DNA of 64,000 bases. Source: Dacryopinax spathularia (Eukaryota > Basidiomycota > Dacrymycetes > Dacrymycetales > Dacrymycetaceae). The stretch spans positions 248,001 to 312,000 of the forward strand of contig JBBPFI010000006.1 in NCBI GenBank assembly GCA_037974965.1. Reading direction: 5' to 3'. Shown in pieces: positions 35,927-47,123 of this stretch (position 1 is its first letter; each line of letters begins with the position of its first letter). The translations under genes and the position numbers were made by a program. The notes under the pieces are model-generated. The model saw only the letters and a program-made list of their open reading frames with translations, made no database searches and had not been told where the DNA came from.

Positions 35927-37931
35927 ATGATTGATCGTCCCAGTCGCGTGTATGCGTCCACGCTCATCAGGTTTCAGAGCCTGCGACGATTCAAGTCGCC
36001 GGTGGAAGACCTGCTAAGACGTACGCACCGTTTCTCGTAAACGAAACATGAAGGTGAACCTCGACAGGTGACCTGAACCGCTCTTCGGGTCCGCCTGAGG
36101 GTGGTTCCTACGACTCTTCGGACGGCCAATCTGCTTACAGTGCTCATCAAGCCGAGAGGGTCGATGCCACACTGCCTCTCACGGAACAGCAATGTAAGTT
36201 GGGTTCAAGCCTTGGGGTGTGCTGACGCTCCTAGCAGATCAAACTATTCGGGAAGTATGGGCCATGCCCGACATGTCCGATCCGAACCGTTCGGTAAACG
36301 GCGCTGCGGCCTATATGCGCTCTCGAACTTCCCATTGGGTCTCTTCTTCATCTTCATTCCCACCACTGGAATTGGATGACATTTGGGATCTGTCAACAGC
36401 GGCGCCTGACGCGAATGCGACAGCTGTGCCTAAACCTGTGCCCGTATCCCGAACTGAGGTGGAGGGATTGCAGATCAACGCGGATGGTTCGCCTTCCAAT
36501 ATATGGCTTCCGGCTACCTTATTGAGTGCGCTTCGTAGACATGTTGGAAGCGTCCCCGAACCGGCTTTACGATGTATAGTGCTCCCTTGGCCCATGCGAT
36601 TGTATGCTAACCTGTTTCTTAGCTATTTTCAAGTATCGACATCAGTGGCATGATAGCAATCCGCATTCCGGAGAGGGGTGAAGGCAAGGCTCGTCCTGCT
36701 CGCTTTCGTGCTCTCAGTGTTATGGTGCCAACCTATACAAAGGTTCGCTCTGCACGGGCGAAGAACCAGGCGTTGGTCGGCTCAAGCAAAGGACGAAACA
36801 AGTCGGTCCGTCATCTTTGCAGCGTATCGTCCATGAAGCTAAAGCTAATGTTGTGGGTAGAGGGGCGGAAACGTTTCGAGGGCTCAGGCCCGCGACATGC
36901 AGAAACAAGATAGTCATCTGTTGACTCCAAGGCTGCACAACGCTTGGCAGCTGCAAGCATATTATGAGAAGATGCAGCGTCAAATTGAGAAGGCGAAAAC
37001 TTGGTGCAAGGCGTTTACCACGCAGGTCGTGCCCTTCCCGGCTTCCGAAGAAGAACGGAGAGAAGTCGTCTTGAAGTCCATTGCGAAGACTAATCGCGAC
37101 CGAGAAAAGGAGGAACCGAAAATCGACCTGCGTCTGTATCCATTCATATACTGGGCTGTCAGTATCATATCTTGAACCCATGGAGCCGTGCTCAAATGTC
37201 ACATGGCTTGCAGGTTGATGATGTCGCACTCTGGCTGCGCTCTAAACTTCGGGCTTTAGCAATGGAGATTGTACCCCAGCACTGGAAACTTGTCCTAGAG
37301 CGATCCAAACACCGGGTGCAGACCTCCGTCCGGGAACTCTTGCAAAACGGGAACTTTCTGCAAAGGGAGTTTGACGCCACCATCGTACGTGCACTAGAAT
37401 CTGACAGTTGGCGCAAGATCTCACTCTCTGTCAGGAAGGTGCTGCTGGAAAGGGCCCATTTCAGAACCCTCTTATCGTGTGGTTGATTGTCCTCCTCTAT
37501 TACGCCAAAACCGGCGGGGCTGGGGATCGACCTGAAGGGTTTGACCCCTCCGCGAAGCCCACAATCGCTTTGGTAGCCACATATGTGAGTGGGCCTACTG
37601 TTGTAACGTGAACCACCTGACGCCTGTAGATGCGTCACGTTCTGGAGCATTACCGAGAAGGCCATAATCTACCCTTTCAGTCCAACTTTTCAATAGAAAG
37701 AACGAACTATCTACGTCATCTAAAGCTCCTTGATGATTATGAACGGCTGAAGCCAAGACAATGGCTTTCTCTGCAGAAGGAGATCAGACGGAAATGCTCG
37801 TACGTCTCCTTCCTCTCAGCCTAGCGGTATCTAACAGTCCAAGAAATCCGAACACCCTTGATGAAGCCATTTGCGTTTCCAAGGGTCGTCTGCTTGATCT
37901 CGATATAAGAATGAACTTCGATTCCGACTGA
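35927..37931 (+). CDS. DUF6532-like protein (second of two)
   Basis: Ten exons (35927-36020, 36068-36193, 36238-36573, 36623-36677, 36718-36856, 36951-37157, 37214-37384, 37435-37584, 37630-37799, 37838-37931) give 513 residues without a frame break. The N-terminal 200 residues are Ser/Pro/Asp-rich. The C-terminal half has LWLRSKLRALAMEIVPQHW, FQNPLIVWLIVLLYYAK, GFDPSAKPTIALVATY and MRHVLEHYREGHNLPF, again in DUF6532 order. It shares this layout with the gene just upstream but is too different for a recent duplicate. Two introns are very short (40 and 38 nt). Function is unknown. Confidence 0.6.
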
Positions 37932-38569
37932 GCAGTGCTTGAGGCGGTCAGACGACATCCGGGGCCGAAATTCTCCCGTTGGTACTAAGAACCAAGATTA
38001 GTAACTTACGCATGCCGATGCGGATAAGGTGCGTGTGTCGAACGTGGGTTCAGACTGCAAACGGGATAGTGTTCTTCACCCGGCTCCATCCTTTTTTTCA
38101 GCCGTCCTTCTCGGAGGTCTTCAAGCCCGTTGTTTCTCCCCAATGCTCGTCCAACTATTGTTTTTCGTTTCTTCTATTATAACTATGCTATGCAGAGATA
38201 GGACCTGCCCAGCCCGTCAACCTTAACAATCAATCACCTCACCCTCGCTCTTTTCGCAAACTCGCAGTCCCCGGCCCTACCCCACGCCATTAGTCCTTCA
38301 CGTGCCAGCGCTCTATGAGTGGACAATGCCATGTATCAGGAGTCATGCTCTGTCAGAACCTCCAGCAGGACTGTACGCGACCTTAGGGATGTCGGCGTCG
38401 CAGCATGTCAGCGGGGATTGCGAGCTCTTCCTCCATCAGTCCCGTTTGCCCTTCCACACTGCCCTCCGAGCGCGACAGGCGCGCAGTGGAACCAGTATCA
38501 AATGCAGCAGAACGCGATGGTGAACGGCTTACGCCGACAGCAGCTTGGGACGGGTCTGATTAAGCGTCT
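37932..38569. other. Intergenic stretch before the inverted repeat cluster
   Basis: No gene seen. A pyrimidine-rich part (about 38,080-38,290) is followed by sequence that grades into the repeat cluster. Confidence 0.4.
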
Positions 38570-39110
38570 GGTTAAGCAATGTATTAGGAGACGCGCTCGA
38601 TGTAGCAGGACGGTGACAGTCGTAGCAGGAGTGTACGCGTCTGTACAAGTATGTAGCAGGAGGCGAGCTCGATGTAGTGGGGCTGAAGCGGGGCGTACCA
38701 GAACCGCTACTCCTCCTTGTGACATCTTTCCACCCTGCCTCCGATGTGAACCGCCCGTAGCATGACGTGAAGGAAAGATAGCAGGAGCTGCTAGCGCAGC
38801 CAAAGCACCCAGGGCAGGGCCAGGCGCGTCTGTACATGGAACGTATCAGCAGGCAAGCTCGGTGTAGCAGGATGCAGGCGGGGCGTACCAGTATCCTTCC
38901 GCCCGTCCCTTCTCCCTTTTGAAATCGCCTCAAGCGTGAAGCACGCGTAGCAGAACTCGGATAAGAGGTGGCCGGATGCGATACTGTAGCCAAAGAAGTT
39001 GTGGCAGCGCTGGATGTGACTGTACAAGGAAGTCATCAAGAGGCAGACTCGTTGCAGCACGAGGGACGCACCGCGTACCAGAACGTGCTCTGTCAGCCTC
39101 CTGATCTGTT
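38570..39110 (-). repeat. Diverged repeat cluster, period about 190 bp, related to the 54-56.6 kb array
   Basis: Three landmarks of the form gcgtacca occur at 38,693, 38,883 and 39,073, exactly 190 bp apart. Around each, the minus strand reads like the start of the 262-bp unit found at 54-56.6 kb: CTGGTACG, then GCTTC or an equivalent, then CTAC(A)...CGAGCTCG, then CTTGTACAG. Motifs of type tcctgctac (gtagcagga on the plus strand) recur roughly every 30 bp. Copies have diverged strongly, so this cluster looks older than the other array. Confidence 0.7.
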
Positions 39111-39798
39111 CGCACTATCCTCCATGCGGACACCACGGTGTATTGGATGCGACACCGAAGGTAGCGTCAGGCGGTTCGAGTGATGGGAGTGTACAAAGCC
39201 GGACTGAGTGAGCGCTTCTCTCAGTGCCAGCCGGCGGTACGATGAATGCAGGACGCATAAGGAGGTCGTATGCCGCAACCCACATCCCTCCTCCCTGTCA
39301 ACAATCGGCATCCAAATCAGTGGGATATAACAGGGGCCGTTGTGTTGAATCCCTACCTCCAGGAGGACGGCCCTTGTCTGTAGAGCATCAGCACCGAAGG
39401 CGACTCAGGCGTGAACGAATTCCAGGAGCGTTCATTGCCCAAGCACGCAACACGCGCCGACGACAACTCGAGTCAGTCCCACCCTGCTGTGCCTTGATGT
39501 ACTACTTACCTTGCGACTAGATCCAAACGGTGCTTGCTGACGCAACAGTGTTGGCTGGTGGAACATCGGTTGCCAGCGGCTACGCTGTAAACCGGCAAGG
39601 GAAGGACTCGGATTCCCGAAGCACATATTCTCGGTGGCGGTGTTTACGGGTACCTTACATTCCCAAATCGGCAATGGCTAGTTGTTTACCAGCCAGTCGC
39701 TCCTCCTTGGCTCATCCCCTTTCGCTCGTACTCTGCCCTGCTCCTGCTCTTCAACCCGCAGTCAGAACAATTTGCTGATTGTTTGAACAACTTGTCGT
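39111..39798. other. Region between the repeat cluster and the first orphan gene
   Basis: Short overlapping frames only; no supported gene. The last 100 bp are the presumed leader of the next gene. Confidence 0.4.
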
Positions 39799-42183
39799 AT
39801 GGGAAGCTCCGTTAACCTTCGCGGGCAGGCCCGCTCGTCCGATCGCTTTACCGCCCCCGACAACCCCGCTGTCAACCCTCGACCTTTTCAGTCACGCTTT
39901 GACTACTCTGGGCCCCGTTTCAGCTTCCCTGTCGCTACGGCGGCGCCGCCTCCAGGTAAGCGAAGTCTCAGTCACCGTATATATGCGCTAATATCACGCA
40001 TATAGCGCCCAAAAGACGTGCCTACCAGGAATGGCGGGATGTTCTCCTGGACGCCAACCGCCGTCCCTGGCTGCCCACCTCAGTACGTGATGACTCCGTT
40101 GTACACAATCATTGGACCTAACGTGGATCTTTGCTTCCAGTCCTCGGCTTCCGGCAACGTAGATTCAACAAGGGGTAATGGTGAAGTCGTCCGTGAGACA
40201 GGAACCTCTTCGCGGGCTCCTCCCCCGCCCGTGCCGTCGTAAGCTGGCGCCTTACATCTCATCCCATCCCACTTCGTTCACGCCAGGATCCATTCTCAGC
40301 GGTGCACGCTTGGGGGCAGCAACCAATGCATGCACGGCTAACCCCTTCCAGTCGCTGAACGTGGGAGCGCGGAACACATCTCGCCATCGACCCACCCATA
40401 AGTGCGCAACCGCCGTTCGCACCAGCTCGTAAGCCTTCTCTCTGCTTGCGTTGTCTCCAGAAATTCATCACTCCGCTCCAGCCGAGGTGCGGCGCTGCCT
40501 GAGCGGTTGCGCCACGTTTCGCGTCATGATGTACATTCGAACAGCCATGATGTCCGTCCTCCGCCCCATGCCGAAGGCTTAACGCATCCGAACGACGCCG
40601 ATCATGACTTGTCCCATACGACGGCATTGACGTCCGCAACAACATCGGGTTCATCCAGTCCTCCTCACCAAGTCTCTTCACCCGTCACCTCCTGGCGCGA
40701 CCCACGAGATGTGAGGCTCGAGCGCCTTTTGAGCACGCAGCACATTTCTCCTACTCCAATCGTCCTGGAAATCGATCCACTTCCTCTGCCGTCGTCACAC
40801 TCGGTATGTATGCCTGCTATGCCCGCTTGTCCGGTTACTCATATCAAACTTTGAGGTATCCGAACCATCGCTTGTAATTGAAGACGACGCACCGCGCGAG
40901 CCATCCCGGATTACCCCTACGCGAGTGCTGCCTGACGCGGGCGTACGTGGTTATGAGGTGAGAGCTTGTTCCCCGCGATAGGCCATGATCAACTTCAGTC
41001 GCTAAATTGGCGGCAGATGGATGACGACCCGTTCGCTGACTTGCCTTCCAGTCCCTTCCCTTGGGTGCGTGCCTGCTCCGCACGTTGTCAATATTTACTC
41101 ATGGTGATTCCAGCCCGACGAACAGGACCTGTTGGATCCTGTTTCCGACCCCGCATCTGCCCTAGCTGGGAGTTCTGCCACCGCAGTGAACATTCCCTCC
41201 GACGGTATCAGCTTGCTCTCCGCACACGAAGATCGATCCGCCCCTCCTGTCGGCGTCCCTATCCCATCCGTCCCCCTCCAAACCACTGGTTCCCCGCCAG
41301 CCGCATCCCCCGTTAGTGCGGATCCAGCAAGCGCGGCCCTCGATGATGTGTTTGCTCCAGAGATCGCCGCCGTTGGATTTCCTTCTGCCGCCTTGTTCCC
41401 CGTGGAACATGCGCCCAGTCCTACTCTGGGTCCGAATGCCGGGCCAAGCGAGCCAACCATTGAGCCGCCTGCCACCGAGCAATCGCGGCCAGAGCGGGCA
41501 GTGCAACCTCCCCCTGCCCCGCCAACCTCTCCGGCAGTGCCGCCTGCTCAAGCAATGCCGATGCCCACTAATTGGCGGACCAAGCAAGGCGGACGTCGCA
41601 AAACGAACAGGAACATGAAGCAGACGCATATATCGCCTTCCAAGCTTCCGGTGGGGTTACGACGGGTGGTCCGCGTGCGCCCTTCTTACTTTCATACGGC
41701 GAATGACTGATTTCCCTTTCCGATAGACCGCCTTAAACTCATGCTTTTGGGACGCGATTGGTATACCACCAGGTGGTACCATTCCTCACGCACCCTCTAC
41801 TGCATCGGAATGCTGTCCCGACTTCAGACTCGGTCGCAGCGCCCCTCACAATTTGGCTTTTTATGAAAGGGTAGTATCGCTAGCATTGGAGTCTTTGCGT
41901 GTATGTCGTCCCTTTCTATCCATATACCAACCTTCTGACATCGCCTCGTTAGCAGCCAGATGGTGAATACGACCTCACAGTTGACGAATTGGAACTGCTC
42001 TCGGCGGGAACACTCACCCAGATCATTCGGGAGAAGTCCTTCGACACCTGGCACGATTGGTGGCGCATGCAATATGACCCGGCGTATCGTGCCAAATATG
42101 AGGAACGCAAGCGCGCCCATCGAGAACGTATGCGCCGGCTTCGCCACAAGACGGACCTTCCCTCAGGGGAGGAAAGTGATTGA
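39799..42183 (+). CDS. Unknown, mostly disordered protein, ten exons
   Basis: Exons 39799-39955, 40006-40082, 40141-40174, 40287-40428, 40461-40803, 40856-40957, 41017-41064, 41114-41665, 41727-41900 and 41953-42183 give 619 residues in one frame. I recognise no family. Residues up to about 460 are Ser/Pro/Ala/Arg-rich and disordered, with short acidic patches (MDDDPFADLPSSPFPW). The C-terminal 130 residues look folded: NSCFWDAIGIPPGGTIPH, then an acidic helix LTVDELELLSAGTLTQIIRE, then SFDTWHDWWRMQYDPAYRAK and a basic end. The Trp-rich segment is the likeliest conserved part. The last intron ends in TAGCAG, so a one-codon tandem acceptor choice exists. The intact ten-exon frame argues for a maintained gene. 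Confidence 0.65.
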
Positions 42184-42831
42184 CCACTTCTGCAAACCGC
42201 CCTCGTTCTCTCTCGAGTGGTCTGCACAGCGTCAACCTTCTCGATGTACATCAGCCGTTCTTTCCGCTGGCTGGAGACATGCCCCCGAGATGCTCACTAT
42301 CGCGGCGACACTATGGTACCAGAGGAGAACTTGTTCAACGCATCCAGCGCTTGTTTGTCCCATCGCACCTACGATGGCTTTCCCTTGCTTCCTGTATTCT
42401 TTCTTGGTCGTGGCAACGTATTGCCCTTGGCCCCATTGTGTACAAGTATCCAGCGCATTGTAATTGTTCCCTAGTTTCCGTTAATTATGACGTTGGCGAG
42501 CAAAGCTGCCTCCTGCAGCGATGATGATAGACCTGGCCGCCCGACTACCACTTCAGACTGTTCGATACGCCAGCACAGACGTTGTCTTGAAGCCTGTCCC
42601 TTATCTTTATAGTCTACAAGCTGAACTATCCGATTCGGCGCAGTATTCTACAGTAGAACAATTGTCGCGGTCCCGCCGTTGAGTCGCCACATTAGCCCCT
42701 GCGCGACGTACCAACCAGGGAAGCGCCGTGCAATTCCTAACATCTCATCATCTTCTGCCTCGAGTTTCCTGCGCGGCTGTCGTCAACCCTCTTCACCATT
42801 ATTGACTTATCTGTAACCATCCTCTCCATTC
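42184..42831. other. Intergenic region
   Basis: No gene is supported; small frames are inconsistent on both strands. The final part is probably the promoter of the next plus-strand gene. Confidence 0.4.
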
Positions 42832-44350
42832 ATGGCTAGCACAACCGCATCCACACCTGCGGGGACCAACACTACGGGTGATACTCGGGCTCGGCGCTGG
42901 GCGAGACAGTGGAAGCGGTTGATGACCCTGACGGAGCAGCGACCGGTGCGTACAACGTGTTATCGTGTCTTGCTTCAGCACGCTGATGTCCTATTGGTGC
43001 ACGCCAGGTCGTTGCTGCAGCAATCCGAAACTTACAGAGTACACGACCTGCAGCGAACGCGACAGCCGCACCCTCCTCTGGCCAGTCGACCGCCCCATCG
43101 TCCCAGCCCCCCCAATCAGCATCTATCTCCCTCTCCGCAACGGCCCTACCCACAGCGGCTTCTACCTCCGCTCCTGCGATTTCATCGACGGCAAGGAGCG
43201 CACTGGATGACGCGGTGGACGATTTGTGGTCTGTGATCATTCAACCCGCGCTGGAGGATATCACACGGTGCGCCAAAGCATATCATGGATTCGGGGCCGT
43301 CCTTACCGTTTTCGTAGCTCGCAACCTGCACGGCTCTACCTCAAAGTTGCTTCCACCAGTCCGCACGCCAAAGTGTCTTGTGAGGATGGAACGACCTTGG
43401 CAGGCGTGACGGTGAGATTCGGGGGGGAAGAGGTGGTGATTGCGGATTTGTGCACTGCGCTGAGTCAGTGTGCTGATACTCTCCCGGTTGTTGAGTATTA
43501 ATCGCCGAGCAGTCTGGTTTGTAGGAGCCACGCTCAAACCCACTGAGGTAGAGGAGGACGTCGCCGTCCTACTACTGGCGCTGAACTGGACCTTCTTGCT
43601 CGTCTCGGGTGCCGATCGCAAGAAGTTACCCGCTTGCATCTCCGCCCTACGCTGGGCGAATTCGCCGGCACCCGTCTTGTTCGGAACTTCACAGTGCTGG
43701 GGCGCATCTACCGTTGGAAATAGGCTGTCTACTGAAGTAAAGACCGCGCTTCAACGCTTACGAGAGGGCGAAGCGCTGGCCGCGTTCGGCAGGGCGAAGT
43801 TCAAGCTTCTGAAGACGTCGGAGAACATTGCGCTCCGTACCGGCGTTTGCGTGACACCTTCCATAGGCACCCGGTCCGGGCTGTATACTTTCGGAAATTG
43901 TGCAGAGTGGTTAATTTTTTTGTGGTACGATCCCATCCTGCGAGCACATTCTACTCCTCTCACCGACGCAGGTTACTCGGCGCGCTTGACAAACCGTCGC
44001 TAAAAGCCGCATTGAAAAACAAGACAGCCCGCTTTGTCACCCTCGATGCTAAATCATTCTTGAGCGCTCAGCGAACCTTCGTCAATAAAGTGAGGGCCTG
44101 TCCCGACCACCAGCTAGTCGATTTCATGAAGAAAGTTCTCGATGATGTTACAGGGTTGGCGAAACCTGCTTGTTGGCGTTGCCGTTTGGCAATGTCCTTC
44201 ATCCTCATGCGCGCGGTTGCTGTGGACGGCCTGTTTGCGGTTCAGCAGCGCGCGAACAAGTCGTGGGAAGATTGGTCGACCTGGTCTGAGGCCGTGTGGA
44301 GGAGCTGGTTTGACAACAAGAGAACTCGGGCGGACGAGTGGCAATCCTAG
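42832..44350 (+). CDS. Unknown protein, exon structure partly unresolved
   Basis: I do not recognise this gene. The first exon (42832-42945) and the next from 43008 join in phase 0 and encode a Thr/Ala-rich start, then DDAVDDLWSVIIQPALED. Later coding-like segments lie at about 43,300-43,500 (VTVRFGGEEVVIADLCTALS), 43,510-43,830 (EVEEDVAVLLLALNWTFLLV) and 43,970-44,350 (LDAKSFLSAQRTFVNKVRAC ... WRSWFDNKR). They fall in different frames, so at least three more introns are needed that I could not place. Weak joins mean it may instead be a decaying gene. The last segment, rich in Trp and Arg with two Cys pairs, is the best-looking part. Confidence 0.45.
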
Positions 44351-44488
44351 TGTTCGTTCATGGGCAACGCCTCGTAGTTGCGACACTCTGTGATAAGACA
44401 TAGACAGGCATTGAATTGAGGGATGCTAGCAATCACAGGCACAAACGTTCTTGAACGCACATATTCGAATCTGGTAATCTACAAGCTA

Positions 44489-46835
44489 TCAGGCGAGACG
44501 CCCATGTGAAAAGGCGTCCGCTGCGGTACTTAGCGAGCGCGTTGCCACTCCTAAGCGCATAGCCGCTTCCACCCGCATCTCCTTAACCTCACAATCGCTG
44601 GCCAGGGACACGCGGTCTTCCTCGGCCGCTGCGATGCGTCCCAACGCGTCCCAGTCCACATCGTGTCGCACTTGGTCGTCCGCATGGACTTGTAGAACGC
44701 GCTCCGGCTCTCTTTCGGTCACCAACGCGTACCTTCCCTCCCTCGTCGGTCCAGGCTCGTCGGACACAATCAAATGATATGCTCGAAGGACTCGACCCTC
44801 TGGGGTGACCGCCTGGGCGTAGAGTTGAACCCCGTCGCAGTCCTTCCCGGCCGCTAGGATGGCGAGATCGTCTCGTATGCCGTAGCCTGCAGATAGGACT
44901 GTCAAGCACCCTTCCGCAGGGTCAGACCAAGTCGGTCCGAGAATATGAAGCGGGTTCTCGGTCGTCACATCCTCCGGAAGGGTGCCGGCACTCGACGGCC
45001 ACACGGACTCCGTCACTCTAGGGCGCGCGAGGCCGGTGGTTAGAGAGCGACCCATAGCCTATAGTGGCAAGATCGTCAGTCTGGAACGCAAGATACAGCA
45101 GGCAGTCTTACCAGACTGGACATCTCCCTCTCACCGATGTGAGCAGACACCACCCGCATGTCACATCTCCAGCAGAGACTGTAGGGTGTCCCTGATGTGC
45201 CTTCTGCGCGGCGCCCCAACCTGAGAACGCGATACTGCATGCTCGCACAGTTTCCCAGAACGATGGCTTTGGCATCGCTGGAAACGCTGATGACGTCGAT
45301 ATGCCGTAGCGCATCCCGTTCGTCACATGTAACGAGGTCTTGAGGCTGCAGTGGCGGGGCAGTAATTGCGCTTGCTCGCGAGGGCTCCTCTGCCAAGGGC
45401 AGATACCGCACTCGGCTACCCACCTCTAGAGAGAAATCGTGCTCGGCCCATATCAATCCATGCATAGTGGTCGCAAGCTGCCACTGGGACACATATGACG
45501 CACCCCCAAGCTCCGCTGCCTGGCAAAGTGACCAATTGGCTTCGAGCGTGAGCGGCCCTGGACCTCCGGAGCGGTACACGTGAAAGCCGGCCGCCGTGCG
45601 TATGGCGAGCACGGTGCAGTCATCGCGCAGTTGCATAGTTTGGAGACTGATCGGCGGAGCGAGCGCATCCCACGCCCGAGCCGCCGGCAGGGAGGCGTGC
45701 GATGCCAATGGGGGGGAGCTGGCCCGCGTCATATCATAGACCTGGAACCGCTTTGTCGCCGTGTGTCCCACATATATAATATTGCCCTGGATAAAGCCAA
45801 TATATTTGCCATCGCCCTGCAGCCACATGAGTGACAGTTGCGGGGAGGTGGGTGTAACTTACCGGCCAGGCCCCGTCAAGCTGAACCGTGTAACCGAGCT
45901 CATAATTGAGGGCGAAGGCTGCGGGCGGCTTGCCGCGGTCTTCGCGCAGATACAGCGCCCATGGATACCCGAGGGCCAAGGGTCGTAGCGCACCTTTCGC
46001 GTGCCAAATCGAGGTCCAGCCGCGGTCTTGCAGCTGCAAAATGTAGAAGCCTCCCAGAGGGACCGTAGGAGCCTCTTCCGCCACCCATTCAAAAGGGCGG
46101 TATTCTACATAACCCAGAAGAAGCAGATATCCATCCGCCCGGCGCTTCGGATGAGTGAAGCCACAGTGGACCAAGGGTACGCCGCAGGCGTCTCCTTCCT
46201 CTTCTGGCAGCTGCGGTGGCGACCAGCAGTACATTGGATTCGTTCTACCGCCAACCGCGAACTCGCGCTTCCCTGCGCAAATGTCTCCTCGAGAGTTCGC
46301 CCACACCATCCACGCCCCGCATTGGCGCAACCAGGTGTAGATGTGGGGTTCTTCATGGCTGGTGCCCAACTCGCCCACGCCTTGCCCGTATACGGACCAC
46401 GCGCGAGGTTCAACTGGCTTGGCATCGACCGAGACTTCAAGGGCTGTTTCCTCATCTTCATCTGTGGCATCCGCCCTCAACTCGTCGTCGGTAAGGGCTT
46501 CTGGGTAGATTGGGCGCGGGCTCGGATGAGGACCGGGCAGCGTTTTCCTGATCTTCCTGCGGCGATGTCCTCCTTGAGGGGAGTCGTTTCCCTTCCAATC
46601 GGGCTGCAGCCACTTGCCCCACCCACTGGCAAGCAAATTTTGCTCCATATCAGGCCCGCTTAATGTACTGAGGCAAGCTTTGTCGTTCAGGAGGTCTTCG
46701 TGGGTAAGCAATGGTGGTGGAAAGGAAACAAACGAATCCGGAGAGCCTGACAGTTACGTGGTCCAACTGATGCCAGCGGAAGCAAGCCTCAGAACACAGC
46801 ATGCGCTCCATCAGAGGAGTTTGAGTCCGTGACAT
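44489..46835 (-). CDS. Unknown beta-rich protein, 5' end unresolved
   Basis: Three exons are clear on the minus strand: one ending at 45863 (open from about 46,711), 45816-45112 and 45058-44489, joined in phase 0. The protein is rich in Trp, Tyr, Gly and short hydrophobic strands (YVGHTATKRFQVYDMTRA; VSSDAKAIVLGNCASMQYRV), suggesting a beta-propeller-like fold. Agaricomycete F-box proteins often carry such domains, but no F-box is visible. An upstream open segment (46,835-46,782; CSEACFRWHQLDH) looks coding, yet its donor phase does not fit the next exon. The true start may therefore be missing or lie in an unseen exon. A telomere-like tract lies 32 bp upstream of this point. Confidence 0.5.
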
Positions 46836-46866
46836 GATATGTCATACGGCTAAGAAGCAAGTCCAC

Positions 46867-46884
46867 TTAACCCTAACCCTAACT
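46867..46884 (-). repeat. Interstitial telomere-like tract
   Basis: The plus strand reads TTAACCCTAACCCTAACT, about two and a half units of CCCTAA (TTAGGG on the minus strand), the usual telomere repeat of filamentous fungi and basidiomycetes. It sits between two minus-strand genes far from any evident chromosome end. Chance occurrence cannot be excluded at this length. Confidence 0.6.
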
Positions 46885-47123
46885 CCGCACATACGGATAC
46901 AGCCATTGCCAGAATATGCCGCATCTTTGCTTACAATGCTTACAATGCATGACAGTAACATTTCGGTAAGCGGGTACATGACGAAGGTGCTATGAGCTAC
47001 CCACTTCCTCAAACGAGTAAAGAATATTAAAGAGCCAGAGACCGCCTTCCGTATCTGCAGGTATTTGCCACATACTGGCAAACACCAGCTGGCCTTTACT
47101 TGCCTGTTCATGATCCTATCCCT

